Source: Methylobacterium bullatum (GTDB lineage: Bacteria; Pseudomonadota; Alphaproteobacteria; Rhizobiales; Beijerinckiaceae). Taken from it: 57,718 nucleotides of DNA. Of the stretch, positions 18,545 to 27,158 are shown in pieces. The notes beneath the pieces are model-generated. The model ran no database searches and was not told where the DNA came from. It worked only from the letters and a program-made list of their open reading frames with translations. How positions within the stretch are numbered: the first letter of the stretch is position 1; each line of letters opens with the position of its first letter. A program made the position numbers and the translations under genes. The stretch is taken from positions 1 through 57,718 of the forward strand of contig NZ_NKUG01000047.1 of the NCBI RefSeq assembly GCF_014845095.1, written 5' to 3'.

Positions 18545-18844
18545 ATGGCAAAGAACGACGACGCGCACGACCGGCGCCAGGCGATCATCGACCGAATGCT
18601 GGAACAGGCGCTGTTTCCGGATGTCGATCGTCGCCTGCCGAGTCACGACGCCCTGCCGGAGGACATGCGCGAGACGGTGGATCGCCTGCTCGCCAAGGCC
18701 GAAGCGCAGCGGGCGCGCCGCCTGACCTACGAGGATCTGGAGGAGGCCCTGCCGCCGCGCGACGTGACGGCCGAGGATCTCGAGGCGATCTTCTGGATCC
18801 TGTCGGAACACGGCATCGCCGTGGAGGACGGGGAAGGGGAGTAG
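18545..18844 (+). CDS. Small protein with a sigma-70 region 1.1-like domain
   Basis: A 99-residue acidic protein. The C-terminal half (about 45-95) reads as a sigma70 region 1.1 domain: LTYEDLEEALPPRDVTAEDLE followed by ILSEHGIAVED, which parallels the RpoD pattern of a tyrosine, acidic residues, LP, an I-L helix and a final GI-V-acidic strand. The N-terminal half is a charged helical segment (RRQAIIDRMLEQALFPDVDRRLP). No other sigma region is present, so it cannot act as a sigma factor. Region 1.1 mimics DNA and blocks the RNA polymerase channel, so a regulatory role is possible but is inference. Confidence 0.75.
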   Translation: MAKNDDAHDRRQAIIDRMLEQALFPDVDRRLPSHDALPEDMRETVDRLLAKAEAQRARRLTYEDLEEALPPRDVTAEDLEAIFWILSEHGIAVEDGEGE

Positions 18845-18965
18845 GGCGAGGCAGCCGCTCCCGCGTAAGGAGCGAGCGTGCCGTCCTCGACGAGTCCGGA
18901 GAAACGCAGTCTTAACGGGAACTCGTCCAAACTTGGTTGTAGACCAATTTCTGGACGACTCTTCC

Positions 18966-20111
18966 GTGATCGAGCGGCGCACGACGATCGATGCCATCCG
19001 TGGTCTCTGCCTCGTCAACATTTTCGTCAATCATCTCGATGGCGGCTATCTCTTCCACCTCTCGCCGTCCCGCCTCGGCTTCTCCGACAGTTCGGAGGTG
19101 TTCGTCCTGCTCAGCGGGATCTCGACGTCGCTCGCTTTCTCGAAGCGCCCGCATCCGGTGGACGTCGCCGGGCTCGTCAGACCCCTGTGGGTGCGGGCCA
19201 TGCGGCTGCACACGTTCAATATTGCCCTGATTCTCGCCACCCTCGCCCTGCTCGCGCTCATTCTGGAAATCCGCGGGCCGATCGGCGAGGTCACGGGCGA
19301 CGCGGCCTTGCTGCGCGACCACGGCCCCTGGACGATGTTCTGGCATGCGGTGACGTTCCGTCAGACCGTCGGCTATTCCAGCGTCCTGCGCCTGTACGTA
19401 GTGCTGATGCTGATCGCACCCGTCCTGCTGCGCCTGGCCGCGTGGCGCTGGTGGGCCCCGATCCCGCCCGCGCTGATCACCTGGGCCATCGCCGGCCATT
19501 TCGATCTCGTCTTGCCCAACAGTCTGTCCGGCCAACCCTTCGCCCTGACCATCCTGCCCTGGACCCTCCTGTTCGCGACAGGGATCGCCCTCGGCCGGGC
19601 GATGACGCTGGACGTCCCGTTGCCCCATAGCGGCTCGGCGCTTGCCCTATCCCTGGCCTACCTCGCCACATACCCGATGCTCGCCGCGATCGTGATCCGC
19701 GTCTCGCCGGACGCCCTCGAATGGGCGGAGCATCGCAACGCGTCGTTCTGGTTCGGCGCCAGCAAAACCTACCAATCGCCGCTGCGTTTCCTGCATGTGA
19801 TGGCCCTGGCCTATGTCGTCGCCGCCGCGCCGCGAGCGCCGCTCATCCGCCTGTTGTATCGGATGGGGCCCGATCACCCTCTCAGTCGCCTCGGCCGGAA
19901 TTCCCTTCTCGTCTTCACCGTCGGAGCCGTCGCAGCCGTGGCGGTGAGCGAAATGCTCCATCTCGTCAGGATCCACGTCACCGACGTCCTCGCCGCGAGG
20001 ATCGCCATCGAGTTGGCGCTGACAGGCATCTTCATTCGCGCCGCGCTCTGCCTCTCACCCAAGGCCTCGCGCCCAGGTCGATCCGCTCCGGCGGTCCCCG
20101 CCATGGCGTGA
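18966..20111 (+). CDS. OpgC-domain membrane protein (acyltransferase-like)
   Basis: About 381 residues with roughly ten hydrophobic segments. The start region RRTTIDAIRGLCLVNIFVNHLDGG matches the OpgC/acyltransferase-3 type N-terminus, followed by SDSSEVFVLLSGISTSLAFSKR. OpgC succinylates osmoregulated periplasmic glucans in E. coli and Rhizobiales, and the homologues are integral membrane proteins. GTG 18966 and TTG 18933 are both possible starts with poor ribosome-binding sites; the GTG begins just before the conserved region. No other glucan gene is adjacent. The family call is good, but the substrate is inferred. Confidence 0.8.
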   Translation: MIERRTTIDAIRGLCLVNIFVNHLDGGYLFHLSPSRLGFSDSSEVFVLLSGISTSLAFSKRPHPVDVAGLVRPLWVRAMRLHTFNIALILATLALLALILEIRGPIGEVTGDAALLRDHGPWTMFWHAVTFRQTVGYSSVLRLYVVLMLIAPVLLRLAAWRWWAPIPPALITWAIAGHFDLVLPNSLSGQPFALTILPWTLLFATGIALGRAMTLDVPLPHSGSALALSLAYLATYPMLAAIVIRVSPDALEWAEHRNASFWFGASKTYQSPLRFLHVMALAYVVAAAPRAPLIRLLYRMGPDHPLSRLGRNSLLVFTVGAVAAVAVSEMLHLVRIHVTDVLAARIAIELALTGIFIRAALCLSPKASRPGRSAPAVPAMA

Positions 20112-20331
20112 GGCCCGAGGAACCCGGCCGCCTTCGGTCTCGCCCCCTCGATGTCACGGGCGAGGAACCCGCTCGCCGTTCCGCCGTCTCGCCGTGGCGA
20201 TGACCTCGCGCGCGGGGCAGCCCGTCGATCCGAAGCGCTCGCTTCTCTCCGAGAACCGCTCTATAAGCCGCGCTCTTCGCAAAGGATTCCCCCTTTCGTG
20301 AAGCCGGCCGAGAGGTGGACGGGAGATCATC

Positions 20332-21732
20332 ATGGGCGAGCGTTGGACATCGAAGACCGGTTGGACGCCGACATCCTGGCGCAACCTGCCGATCCAGCAG
20401 GTACCGGCCTATCCGGATGCCGCTGCGCTCCAGACGGTCGAGACCCAGCTCGCCAGCTTTCCGCCCCTGGTTTTTGCAGGTGAGGCGCGCAAGCTGAAAT
20501 CCGCGCTCGCCCGCGTCTCCACCGGGGAAGCCTTCCTGCTGCAGGGCGGCGATTGCGCCGAGAGCTTCGACGAGCATTCGGCCGACAACATCCGCGATTT
20601 CTTCCGCGTCTTCCTGCAGATGGCGCTGGTGCTCACCTTCGCGGGCGGGTCGCCGGTGGTGAAGGTCGGGCGCATCGCCGGGCAGTTCGCCAAGCCGCGC
20701 TCCTCGCCCACCGAGACGATGGATGGCGTGAGCCTGCCGAGCTACCGGGGCGACATCGTCAACGGCATCACCTTCTCGGAGGAGGCGCGCATCCCCGATC
20801 CGCGCCGGCAGTTGGAGGCGTACCGCCAGTCGGCGGCGACGCTCAACCTGCTGCGTGCCTTCGCGACCGGCGGCTATGCCAATCTCGAGAACGCGCACCG
20901 CTGGATGCTCGGCTTCGTCAAGGACAGCCCGCAATCCTCGCGCTACCAGGACGTGGCGGAGCGGATGAGCGACGCCCTCGACTTCATGCGCGCCATCGGC
21001 ATCAACCCCGAGACGCACCAGGAGGTCCGCACCACGGATTTCTTCACGAGCCACGAGGCGCTGCTGCTGGGCTACGAGGAGGCGCTGACCCGCGTCGATT
21101 CCACCAGCGGCGACTGGTACGCCACGTCGGGCCACATGCTCTGGGTCGGCGACCGCACCCGCCAGGCCGACCATGCGCATATCGAGTATGCGCGCGGCAT
21201 CAAGAACCCGATCGGGCTGAAATGCGGGCCGTCGATGACCTCGGAAGGGCTGATCAAGCTGATCGATCAGCTCAACCCGGAGAACGAAGCGGGCCGCCTG
21301 ACCCTGATCTGCCGCTTCGGCGCGGACAAGGTCGGCGAGCATCTGCCCGGTCTGATCCGGACGGTGGAGCGCGAGGGCCGCAAGGTCGTGTGGGTCTGCG
21401 ACCCGATGCACGGCAACACCATCTCGGCCGGCCGCTACAAAACGCGTCCGTTCGAGCGGGTGATGACGGAGATCGAGGGCTTCTTCGGCGTCCACCGGGC
21501 GGAGCAGACCATCGCCGGCGGCATCCATCTCGAGATGACCGGCAAGAACGTGACGGAATGCACCGGCGGCGCCCGCGCGCTGACGGCCGACGACCTGCAG
21601 GATCGCTACCACACCTATTGCGATCCCCGCCTGAATGCGGAGCAGGCCCTGGAAGTCGCGTTCCTCACGGCCGAACTGGTGAAGCGCGAGCGCGCCGAGA
21701 TCGTCCGCCCGCGCCTCGACGCCGCCGAATAA
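20332..21732 (+). CDS. aroG: Class II 3-deoxy-7-phosphoheptulonate (DAHP) synthase
   Basis: A 466-residue enzyme of the plant/bacterial class II type. Diagnostic segments are [19 protein letters not shown] at the N-terminus, [21 protein letters not shown] (metal/PEP site cysteine), [18 protein letters not shown], and [11 protein letters not shown] near residue 360. It condenses phosphoenolpyruvate and erythrose 4-phosphate, the first step of the shikimate pathway. GGGAG lies six bases before the ATG. A strong terminator follows at 21760, so it is probably monocistronic. Confidence 0.96.
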   Translation: MGERWTSKTGWTPTSWRNLPIQQVPAYPDAAALQTVETQLASFPPLVFAGEARKLKSALARVSTGEAFLLQGGDCAESFDEHSADNIRDFFRVFLQMALVLTFAGGSPVVKVGRIAGQFAKPRSSPTETMDGVSLPSYRGDIVNGITFSEEARIPDPRRQLEAYRQSAATLNLLRAFATGGYANLENAHRWMLGFVKDSPQSSRYQDVAERMSDALDFMRAIGINPETHQEVRTTDFFTSHEALLLGYEEALTRVDSTSGDWYATSGHMLWVGDRTRQADHAHIEYARGIKNPIGLKCGPSMTSEGLIKLIDQLNPENEAGRLTLICRFGADKVGEHLPGLIRTVEREGRKVVWVCDPMHGNTISAGRYKTRPFERVMTEIEGFFGVHRAEQTIAGGIHLEMTGKNVTECTGGARALTADDLQDRYHTYCDPRLNAEQALEVAFLTAELVKRERAEIVRPRLDAAE

Positions 21733-21759
21733 CGTCGAACCAAGGCCCGCATACGAAAG

Positions 21760-21794
21760 AAGCCCTCTCTCCCGGCAAGGGACAGAGGGCTTTT
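21760..21794 (+). terminator. Intrinsic terminator after DAHP synthase
   Basis: A 9-bp perfect stem AAGCCCTCT/AGAGGGCTT (21760-21768 and 21784-21792) encloses a 15-base loop and ends in TTTT, 28 bases after the DAHP synthase stop. Confidence 0.85.
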
Positions 21795-21852
21795 CCATGC
21801 CATATCCGCCGCGACGCCATCGCGCCGGCGGATGGCCTCGTCCCAATGCGGC

Positions 21853-21939
21853 TCAGTGCAGCCAGGGCGTGAAGAAGTAGATCAGCAGAATGATCGGCAA
21901 TGGGATGCCGATCAACCACAGCAAACCGCCCTTCATCAT
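21853..21939 (-). CDS. 28-residue single-span membrane peptide
   Basis: The reverse strand reads MMKGGLLWLIGIPLPIILLI and then YFFTPWLH before TGA. A GGAG ribosome-binding sequence stands seven bases before the first ATG. The peptide is one hydrophobic helix with a lysine at the N-terminus and a GIPLPI kink. Very short peptides of this style (LLWLIGIPxPIILLIY) recur in Rhizobiales genomes, from memory. It is too short for most gene finders. It stands alone between the DAHP synthase terminator and the NUDIX gene. Function unknown. Confidence 0.7.
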   Translation of the reverse strand: MMKGGLLWLIGIPLPIILLIYFFTPWLH

Positions 21940-22004
21940 GGTCGTACTCCAACTCTATCCTCGTTTGTTCAACGGAATGTGAGCGGGTCCGGTTCCTGGA
22001 TCGT

Positions 22005-22748
22005 CTACAGAACCTCGCGGACGTTCCGGCCGTTGCGCTCGTAGAAGAACGGGATCGGCAGGTAAGGCGCGAACCCGCCGGCGATCTGCACCTCCAGCTC
22101 GTCGAGGACCACGCGGGTGATTCGCGGCAGGTCGAGTTCCCGCGCCTCGGCGAAGCTCACCCAGGCGAGTTCCACGAGTTCGGATGTCGGCGTGACGATC
22201 CCCGGCTGTTCGGCGGCCACGGCCTTGCGGTCGATGGTGAAGAAGCGCGTGTCGAACCGGCGCGGCCGGCCCGGCGGCGTGATCGCCCGCGCCACGAGGT
22301 GGAGCGCTTCGAGGTCGGGCATCACACCGAACTGCTTGAACGCCTGCCAGCTTCCCTCCGGCACGGTCTCGGGCGGGCCGTATTCGGTGGTGCCGAGGAA
22401 GAGGCCGGTCTCCTCATGGGTCTCGCGGATCGCCGCCAGGGCGAGCGCCCGCCCGAGGGAGTGCGAAGCGCGGGGCACGCGTTTCACCAGGGCGTCCTCG
22501 GCCCGGGACGAGAGGGCACCGGCCACGCTCATGCGCCGGTCGCCGGGCTCGATCCGCCCGCCGGGGAAGACGAACTTTCCGGGCATGAAGGCGAGGCCCT
22601 CATGCCGCTTGCCCATCAGGAACTTGGGATGCCGCGCCGTGCGGTCGATGATGATGAGGGTCGCCGCGTTGCGGGGCCGCAGAGCGGCGGCGCGCCTGGG
22701 GGATTCAGGCGCGGCCGAGGCCGGGGGTAGGATTGTCGCTTGGTCCAA
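22005..22748 (-). CDS. NUDIX hydrolase
   Basis: A 247-residue protein of the longer NUDIX type. The Nudix box is split in the usual way: GGRIEPGD is followed after an insertion by ALAAIRETHEETGL with the catalytic REXXEE-like core. The open frame extends to 22820, but the TTG at 22748 has an AGGAGG sequence seven bases upstream and is the best start; this makes the gene overlap the DUF983 gene by 44 bases. Enzymes of this group hydrolyse nucleoside diphosphates linked to other moieties, including CoA or NAD derivatives. The actual substrate is unknown. Confidence 0.87.
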   Translation of the reverse strand: MDQATILPPASAAPESPRRAAALRPRNAATLIIIDRTARHPKFLMGKRHEGLAFMPGKFVFPGGRIEPGDRRMSVAGALSSRAEDALVKRVPRASHSLGRALALAAIRETHEETGLFLGTTEYGPPETVPEGSWQAFKQFGVMPDLEALHLVARAITPPGRPRRFDTRFFTIDRKAVAAEQPGIVTPTSELVELAWVSFAEARELDLPRITRVVLDELEVQIAGGFAPYLPIPFFYERNGRNVREVL

Positions 22749-23184
22749 GCTGAACCTCCTCGGAGCGGGCAATTGCCACGCTTGGGCCAGTCGGTAGCGT
22801 GGCAAAGCCCCCCATGCCAAGGGCGTACTGCAATCCGACCACCGCGCCCTTCACCGGCTGCAGCAGGGCAAGGGCCGATCCGAGGGTGACGATCGGCCAG
22901 AACGAGAGCTGAAACCACAACGGCACGTCGTAATTCGTCTCGAGCTCGAGGATGAAATACCCGACGATGTGTCCGATGATGAAGATCACAACATAGGGAG
23001 GAAGGTCATCCGCCCGGTGGTGGTGGAATTCAAGCCCGCACGCGTCGCAGGCCGGGCGGACCTTCAGGAACTTGCCGAAGAGCTTGCCCTCGCCGCAATG
23101 CGGGCAGCGGCACACGAAGCCACGCGCCATGGATTTGACGAGGCCGATGCGCTCACCGGGCAGGGACTCGACGCTCGCTGTCAT
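22705..23184 (-). CDS. DUF983 family zinc-ribbon membrane protein
   Basis: A 159-residue protein. A short N-terminus is followed by a zinc-ribbon-like pair of CxxC motifs (CRCPHCGEGKLF and CDACGLEF). Two hydrophobic helices follow (PYVVIFIIGHIVGYFILELE and LSFWPIVTLGSALALLQPVKG), the DUF983 signature. The frame is open upstream to 23319, but ATG 23184 is the conserved start (MTASVESLPGERIGLVKSM). It overlaps and probably precedes the NUDIX gene in one operon, an order often seen in Rhizobiales. No function is established for the family. Confidence 0.85.
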   Translation of the reverse strand: MTASVESLPGERIGLVKSMARGFVCRCPHCGEGKLFGKFLKVRPACDACGLEFHHHRADDLPPYVVIFIIGHIVGYFILELETNYDVPLWFQLSFWPIVTLGSALALLQPVKGAVVGLQYALGMGGFATLPTGPSVAIARSEEVQLGPSDNPTPGLGRA

Positions 23185-23221
23185 GGCTTCCCTACTTTCT
23201 GCTTCAAATCTCGAACGCCGC

Positions 23222-23331
23222 AACCTCTTCCCGAGGTGCCCGCGAAGCGGGCCTCGAAGGAGCCCTCCAGCCACCACTGAGCCAGCTGGAGCCCTCCTTC
23301 GAAGCCGCTGACGCGGCACCTCAGGATGAGG
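23222..23331. repeat. MITE-like palindromic repeat, copy A (core only)
   Basis: An imperfect palindrome of about 110 bases between the DUF983 start and the rnr stop. It contains CCTCGAAGGAGCCCTCCAG and its inverted partner CTGGAGCCCTCCTTCGA, bounded by GAGGTGC and GCACCTCAGGATGAG. It lacks the outer arms seen in copies B-D, so it is a truncated or minimal version. It should fold into a long hairpin in RNA and may mark the 3' end of rnr transcripts. Confidence 0.85.
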
Positions 23332-23385
23332 GGAGCGGTAGGGAGAGATGAACGCTCAACGTTCAGTGACCCTACACCAGCCGCC

Positions 23386-25698
23386 CTAGCGGCGCGACCC
23401 GCGGTGGCGCGACCCGGAGTTGCGGATGCCGGCGGGCCTGCCGGGCGGTCCGGCCTTGTGGAAACTCGGCGAGCGCGGAGATCTTGCCCCCCCGGCCCCG
23501 GGCCTCGTCTGGCCTTCGGAGAGCAGTTCGAAGCGCAGGGCGCCGGCCACGGCCGCCGCCTCCACCAGCCTCACCTCCACCCGGTCGCCGAGGCGATGGG
23601 TCTCGCCGCTGCGCGAGCCGACCAGGGCGTGGCGGGCCTCGTCGTGGTGGTAGAAATCGTTGCCGATGGTGGAGATCGGCACGAAGCCGTCGGCACCGGT
23701 CTCGTCGAGCTTGATGAACAGCCCGGCGCGGGTGACGCCCGAGATCTGGCCGGTGAAGGTGGCCCCGACCCGGTCGGCGAGGTGATGCGCGATGAGCCGG
23801 TCGATGGTCTCGCGCTCGGCCGCCATGGCGCGACGCTCGGCGGCCGAGATCTGCTCCCCGATCTGGTCCAGGGCGCCCACCGTCACGTCGGAGGACAGGC
23901 CGTCCGATCCCAGCCGGCAGGCGGCGATCAGCGCCCGGTGAACGATGAGGTCGGCATAGCGCCGGATCGGCGAGGTGAAATGGGCGTAGCGCCGGAGATT
24001 CAGGCCGAAATGCCCGAGATTCTGCGCGGCATAGACGGCTTGCGCCTGCGAGCGCAGCACGACCTCGTTGATGAAGATCGCGTGCTCGGTCTCGGCCACG
24101 GAGCCGAGGATGCGGTTGAACAGGGCGGGGCGGAGTGCCCCTTCCTTGGGGATCTTGATGCCGATCGAGGCCAGAACCTCGCCGAGCGCGCGCATCTTCT
24201 CCAGGGCCGGCTCGTCATGGACCCGGTAGATCAGCGGCTGCTTGGCCTGTTCCAGGGTCTCGGCGGCGGCCACGTTGGCCTGGATCATGAACTCCTCGAT
24301 GAGCCGGTGCGCGTCGAGGCGGGCCGGCACCACCACCCGGTCCACGGCCCCGTCCGGCGTCAGCAGCACCTTCCGCTCGGGCAGGTCGAGGGCGAGGGGG
24401 CCGCGGGCCTCGCGCGCCGCCGTCAGAGCCGCGTAGGCGGCCCAGAGCGGGCGCAGGATCGGCTCCAGCAGCGGCGCGGTCGTCTCGTCGGTGAATCCGT
24501 CGATGGCCGCCTGCGTCTGGGCGTAGGACAGCTTGGCGCGCGAGCGCATCATCACCCGGTGGAAGCTGTGGCGCTTCTTCACTCCGTCGGGGCCGATCAC
24601 CATGCGCACCGCGATGGCGGGGCGATCCTCCTTTTCCCTCAGCGAGCAGAGATCGTTGGAGATGCGCTCCGGCAGCATCGGGACGACGCGGTCGGGGAAA
24701 TAGACCGAGTTGCCGCGCAGCAGCGCCTCGCGGTCGAGGGCCGAGCCGGGGCGGACATAGGCGGCCACATCGGCGATGGCGACGGTTACGACGAAGCCGC
24801 CCTGATTGGCCTCGTCCGGGTCCGGCACCGCCATCACGGCGTCGTCATGGTCCTTGGCGTCGGGGGGGTCGATGGTCAGGAGCGGCTCGGCGCGCCAATC
24901 CTCGCGTCCCTTCATCCCCACTGGCTCCACAGCGTCGGCCTCGGCCAGGGTGTCGGCGGCGAAGACGTGGGGGATGTGGTGGAGATGCAGGGCGATCAGG
25001 CTCACCGCGCGCTCGGAGCCGAGCGACCCGAGGCGCTCGGTGACGCGCCCTCGCGGCAGGCCGAACCGGCTCTCGCTGACGAGGCTGACGCTGACAAGGT
25101 CGCCGTCCCGCGCCTCGCCTTCCTCGCCGGCAGGAATCGCGATCTCGCGGCCCTGCGCCCGCTTTTCAACAGGCACGATGCGTCCGCCGTCGGGGCCGGA
25201 GCGGTAGACGCCGAGCACCTCCGCCTTGTTCTTGCCGATCACCTTGATGACACGGCCGGAATAGCGCCCGCTCTCGCCGGGAATGAGTTCGACGCGCAGA
25301 AGGGCGCGGTCGCCGATACCGGGCGCGGCACGGCCGGGTTTCTTGCCGTTGCGCGGTGACGAGACAAGGATCTTCGGGGGCGGACCCTTGGCGTGGTCCC
25401 ATTCCACGGGAACCGCGAAGAAATCGCCGTCGCGATCCCGCGACTTGATATCGGCCAACGTCACCGGCGGCAGCCGGCCGGGCGGAACCAACCCGGCCCG
25501 CCCGCGCTCGATCTCCCCTTCCTCCTCGATCTCCTTGAGGATGCGCTTCAAGCCGATGCGGTCGGCACCCTTGATGTCGAAGGCCGCGGCGATCTCGCGC
25601 TTGCCGACCTTATCGGTCGCCTGCGCGATGAAGGCGAGGATCTGCTCGCGGGAGGGAAGGGCGCTCTGCCCGGGGTTGGGATTGATGCGTCTGGCCAA
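23386..25698 (-). CDS. rnr: Ribonuclease R
   Basis: About 770 residues. The N-terminal winged-helix region (REQILAFIAQATDKVGKREIAAAF) is followed by cold-shock domains, the RNB catalytic domain with DPPDAKDHDDAV (the acidic metal-binding cluster), and a C-terminal S1 domain (GATFTGQISGVTRAGLFIKL). RNase R is a processive 3'-5' exoribonuclease that degrades structured RNA. The start is uncertain: the frame is open to an ATG at 25785, but TTG 25698 begins the conserved N-terminus (LARRINPNPG). Copy A of the palindromic repeat lies just after its stop. Confidence 0.92.
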   Translation of the reverse strand: MARRINPNPGQSALPSREQILAFIAQATDKVGKREIAAAFDIKGADRIGLKRILKEIEEEGEIERGRAGLVPPGRLPPVTLADIKSRDRDGDFFAVPVEWDHAKGPPPKILVSSPRNGKKPGRAAPGIGDRALLRVELIPGESGRYSGRVIKVIGKNKAEVLGVYRSGPDGGRIVPVEKRAQGREIAIPAGEEGEARDGDLVSVSLVSESRFGLPRGRVTERLGSLGSERAVSLIALHLHHIPHVFAADTLAEADAVEPVGMKGREDWRAEPLLTIDPPDAKDHDDAVMAVPDPDEANQGGFVVTVAIADVAAYVRPGSALDREALLRGNSVYFPDRVVPMLPERISNDLCSLREKEDRPAIAVRMVIGPDGVKKRHSFHRVMMRSRAKLSYAQTQAAIDGFTDETTAPLLEPILRPLWAAYAALTAAREARGPLALDLPERKVLLTPDGAVDRVVVPARLDAHRLIEEFMIQANVAAAETLEQAKQPLIYRVHDEPALEKMRALGEVLASIGIKIPKEGALRPALFNRILGSVAETEHAIFINEVVLRSQAQAVYAAQNLGHFGLNLRRYAHFTSPIRRYADLIVHRALIAACRLGSDGLSSDVTVGALDQIGEQISAAERRAMAAERETIDRLIAHHLADRVGATFTGQISGVTRAGLFIKLDETGADGFVPISTIGNDFYHHDEARHALVGSRSGETHRLGDRVEVRLVEAAAVAGALRFELLSEGQTRPGAGGARSPRSPSFHKAGPPGRPAGIRNSGSRHRGSRR

Positions 25699-25836
25699 AT
25701 GTCTCTGGGCTCGAACTCGTATAACGCGCCGCTCATGTCTTGGCGGCGAGAGGTCGAAAGGCCTCAGGCTCGGGCCTTTCCACATCCGTCAACATGGGAC
25801 CGCGCGAGGCCGGGGGCAATGTTCTTCCGATGTTCA

Positions 25837-26166
25837 TCAACCGGTGGACGCGGAACCGACGATCCGCTCCACCCCGGCATCGATGTCGAAACCCGGATCG
25901 GTGATGTCGGCGAGGCTGAACGGGCAGGCGACCGGCAGCGTGAACGAGACCCGGGTCTCCGAGGCACGAAGCTCGGGGGCCTCCGCCTCGCAGACGGCCA
26001 AGGTCCAGATCCCGTCTATCTTCAACCCCGCCACCGCCGACGGGTCCGAAGCGAGCGCAGCATGGGCGCGCCTCGCCTCGTCACGCCAGCGAAGACTCGC
26101 CGCGTCGTCGGAGATCAGCGCCGCCTTCACGAGGCTGGCGAGAAGGGTCTGAAGAATCGTCGTCAT
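25837..26166 (-). CDS. Hypothetical protein
   Basis: A 109-residue soluble, mildly acidic protein that I do not recognise. ATG 26166 is preferred over an in-frame ATG at 26187 because a GGAGG sequence lies eight bases upstream. The N-terminus is helical (MTTILQTLLASLVKAALISDD), with a central WRDEARRAHAAL helix and a beta-rich end. It lies between rnr and a MITE-like repeat, and its 5' region is followed by that repeat. The codon use looks normal for the genome. Confidence 0.6.
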   Translation of the reverse strand: MTTILQTLLASLVKAALISDDAASLRWRDEARRAHAALASDPSAVAGLKIDGIWTLAVCEAEAPELRASETRVSFTLPVACPFSLADITDPGFDIDAGVERIVGSASTG

Positions 26167-26257
26167 TGCTGCGGCCTCCGGCATCATGGAGGGTCAACGC
26201 GCAAGACCCGCGCCGGGCCTCGCATCGGCGGTTTCCCGGCACGGAGCATTACCCTCA

Positions 26258-26459
26258 GAGCCTGTTTGAGTCGCTTTTCCAACGCTTTAACTCATCCTGA
26301 AGTGCCGCGTAGTGGCCTCGAAGGAGGCTTCCAGACATCGTGCGCCAACTGGAGGGCTCCCCCAAAGCCCGCTGACGCGGGCTCCTCAGGATGAGGCGGT
26401 CTGCTGGGATGCTCGACTCTGGCGTGAGCATCCGCTGAGAAATCCAATCGAACAGGCTT
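26258..26459. repeat. MITE-like element, copy B (full length, 202 bp)
   Basis: The ends are GAGCCTGTTTGAG (left) and CGAACAGGCTT (right, inverted), giving imperfect terminal inverted repeats. Directly outside stands TCA on both sides (26255-26257 and 26460-26462), consistent with a 3-bp target duplication. The right-hand TCA is the complement of the TGA stop codon of the flavin reductase gene. The centre is the same palindrome as copy A. No reading frame is present, so it is non-autonomous. Confidence 0.8.
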
Positions 26460-27038
26460 TCAATACGGGGTGCCCTTGGCGCGCTGCGCCTTCAGGGCCT
26501 CGGCGTGCCAGACGAGCTCGTCGAGGAACCGCTTGGCGGCCTTCGAGAGCCATTCCTCCTGCGGCACGCCCTCTTCGTCGAGCGCCTTGTGGATGCGGGG
26601 GATCGGCAGCAGCGACGCGATGCTCGGCGCGCCGAGCTCGGCCATCATCGCCCGGAGCTGCATCGCCGCCCGTACCCCACCATATTGACCGGCCGAGTAA
26701 CAGACGATGGCCGAGGGCCGCCAGAAATACTCTTCGAGGAAATGATCGAGCGTGTTCGAGAGGGCCGGCGGGATCGAGTGGTTGTACTCGGCCGAGACGA
26801 CCACGAACGCATCCGACCGGCGGTAGAGCGTGGCAAGGTCGTCCAGCACCGGAGGCGCCTCGCCCTTGGGATATTCCTTGTACATCTTGTCGAGAAGCGG
26901 AAGCTTCAACTCGGCCGGGTCCACCAGCGGAGCTTCGATGCCGCGCTCCTGCAGGCGCGCCACGAGGAATCGCGCCGCGCGCAATCCCTGACGTTCGCTG
27001 CGGACGGAGCCGAGGATGACGGGGATCACGAGGGACAT
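26460..27038 (-). CDS. NADPH-dependent FMN reductase family protein
   Basis: A 192-residue flavodoxin-like protein. The P-loop equivalent GSVRSERQGLRAARF (residues 10-24) binds FMN phosphate, and the central segment VVVSAEYNHSIPPALSNTLDHF is the family hallmark for the flavin ring site. Members reduce FMN or quinones with NAD(P)H. The stop codon coincides with the outer flank of MITE copy B, so that element touches the last codon. It stands alone on the minus strand. The substrate is not known. Confidence 0.9.
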   Translation of the reverse strand: MSLVIPVILGSVRSERQGLRAARFLVARLQERGIEAPLVDPAELKLPLLDKMYKEYPKGEAPPVLDDLATLYRRSDAFVVVSAEYNHSIPPALSNTLDHFLEEYFWRPSAIVCYSAGQYGGVRAAMQLRAMMAELGAPSIASLLPIPRIHKALDEEGVPQEEWLSKAAKRFLDELVWHAEALKAQRAKGTPY

Positions 27039-27158
27039 GGCGCTGCTCCGGCGAAGATGAATGCGGTGGGTTCATCGTAACGCCACAGGTGAAGGCTGTC
27101 GCGTCCTCGCGACCGGACCCGCCGGACCTTTACGGTCCGGGCCGATCCTCACCCTTCG

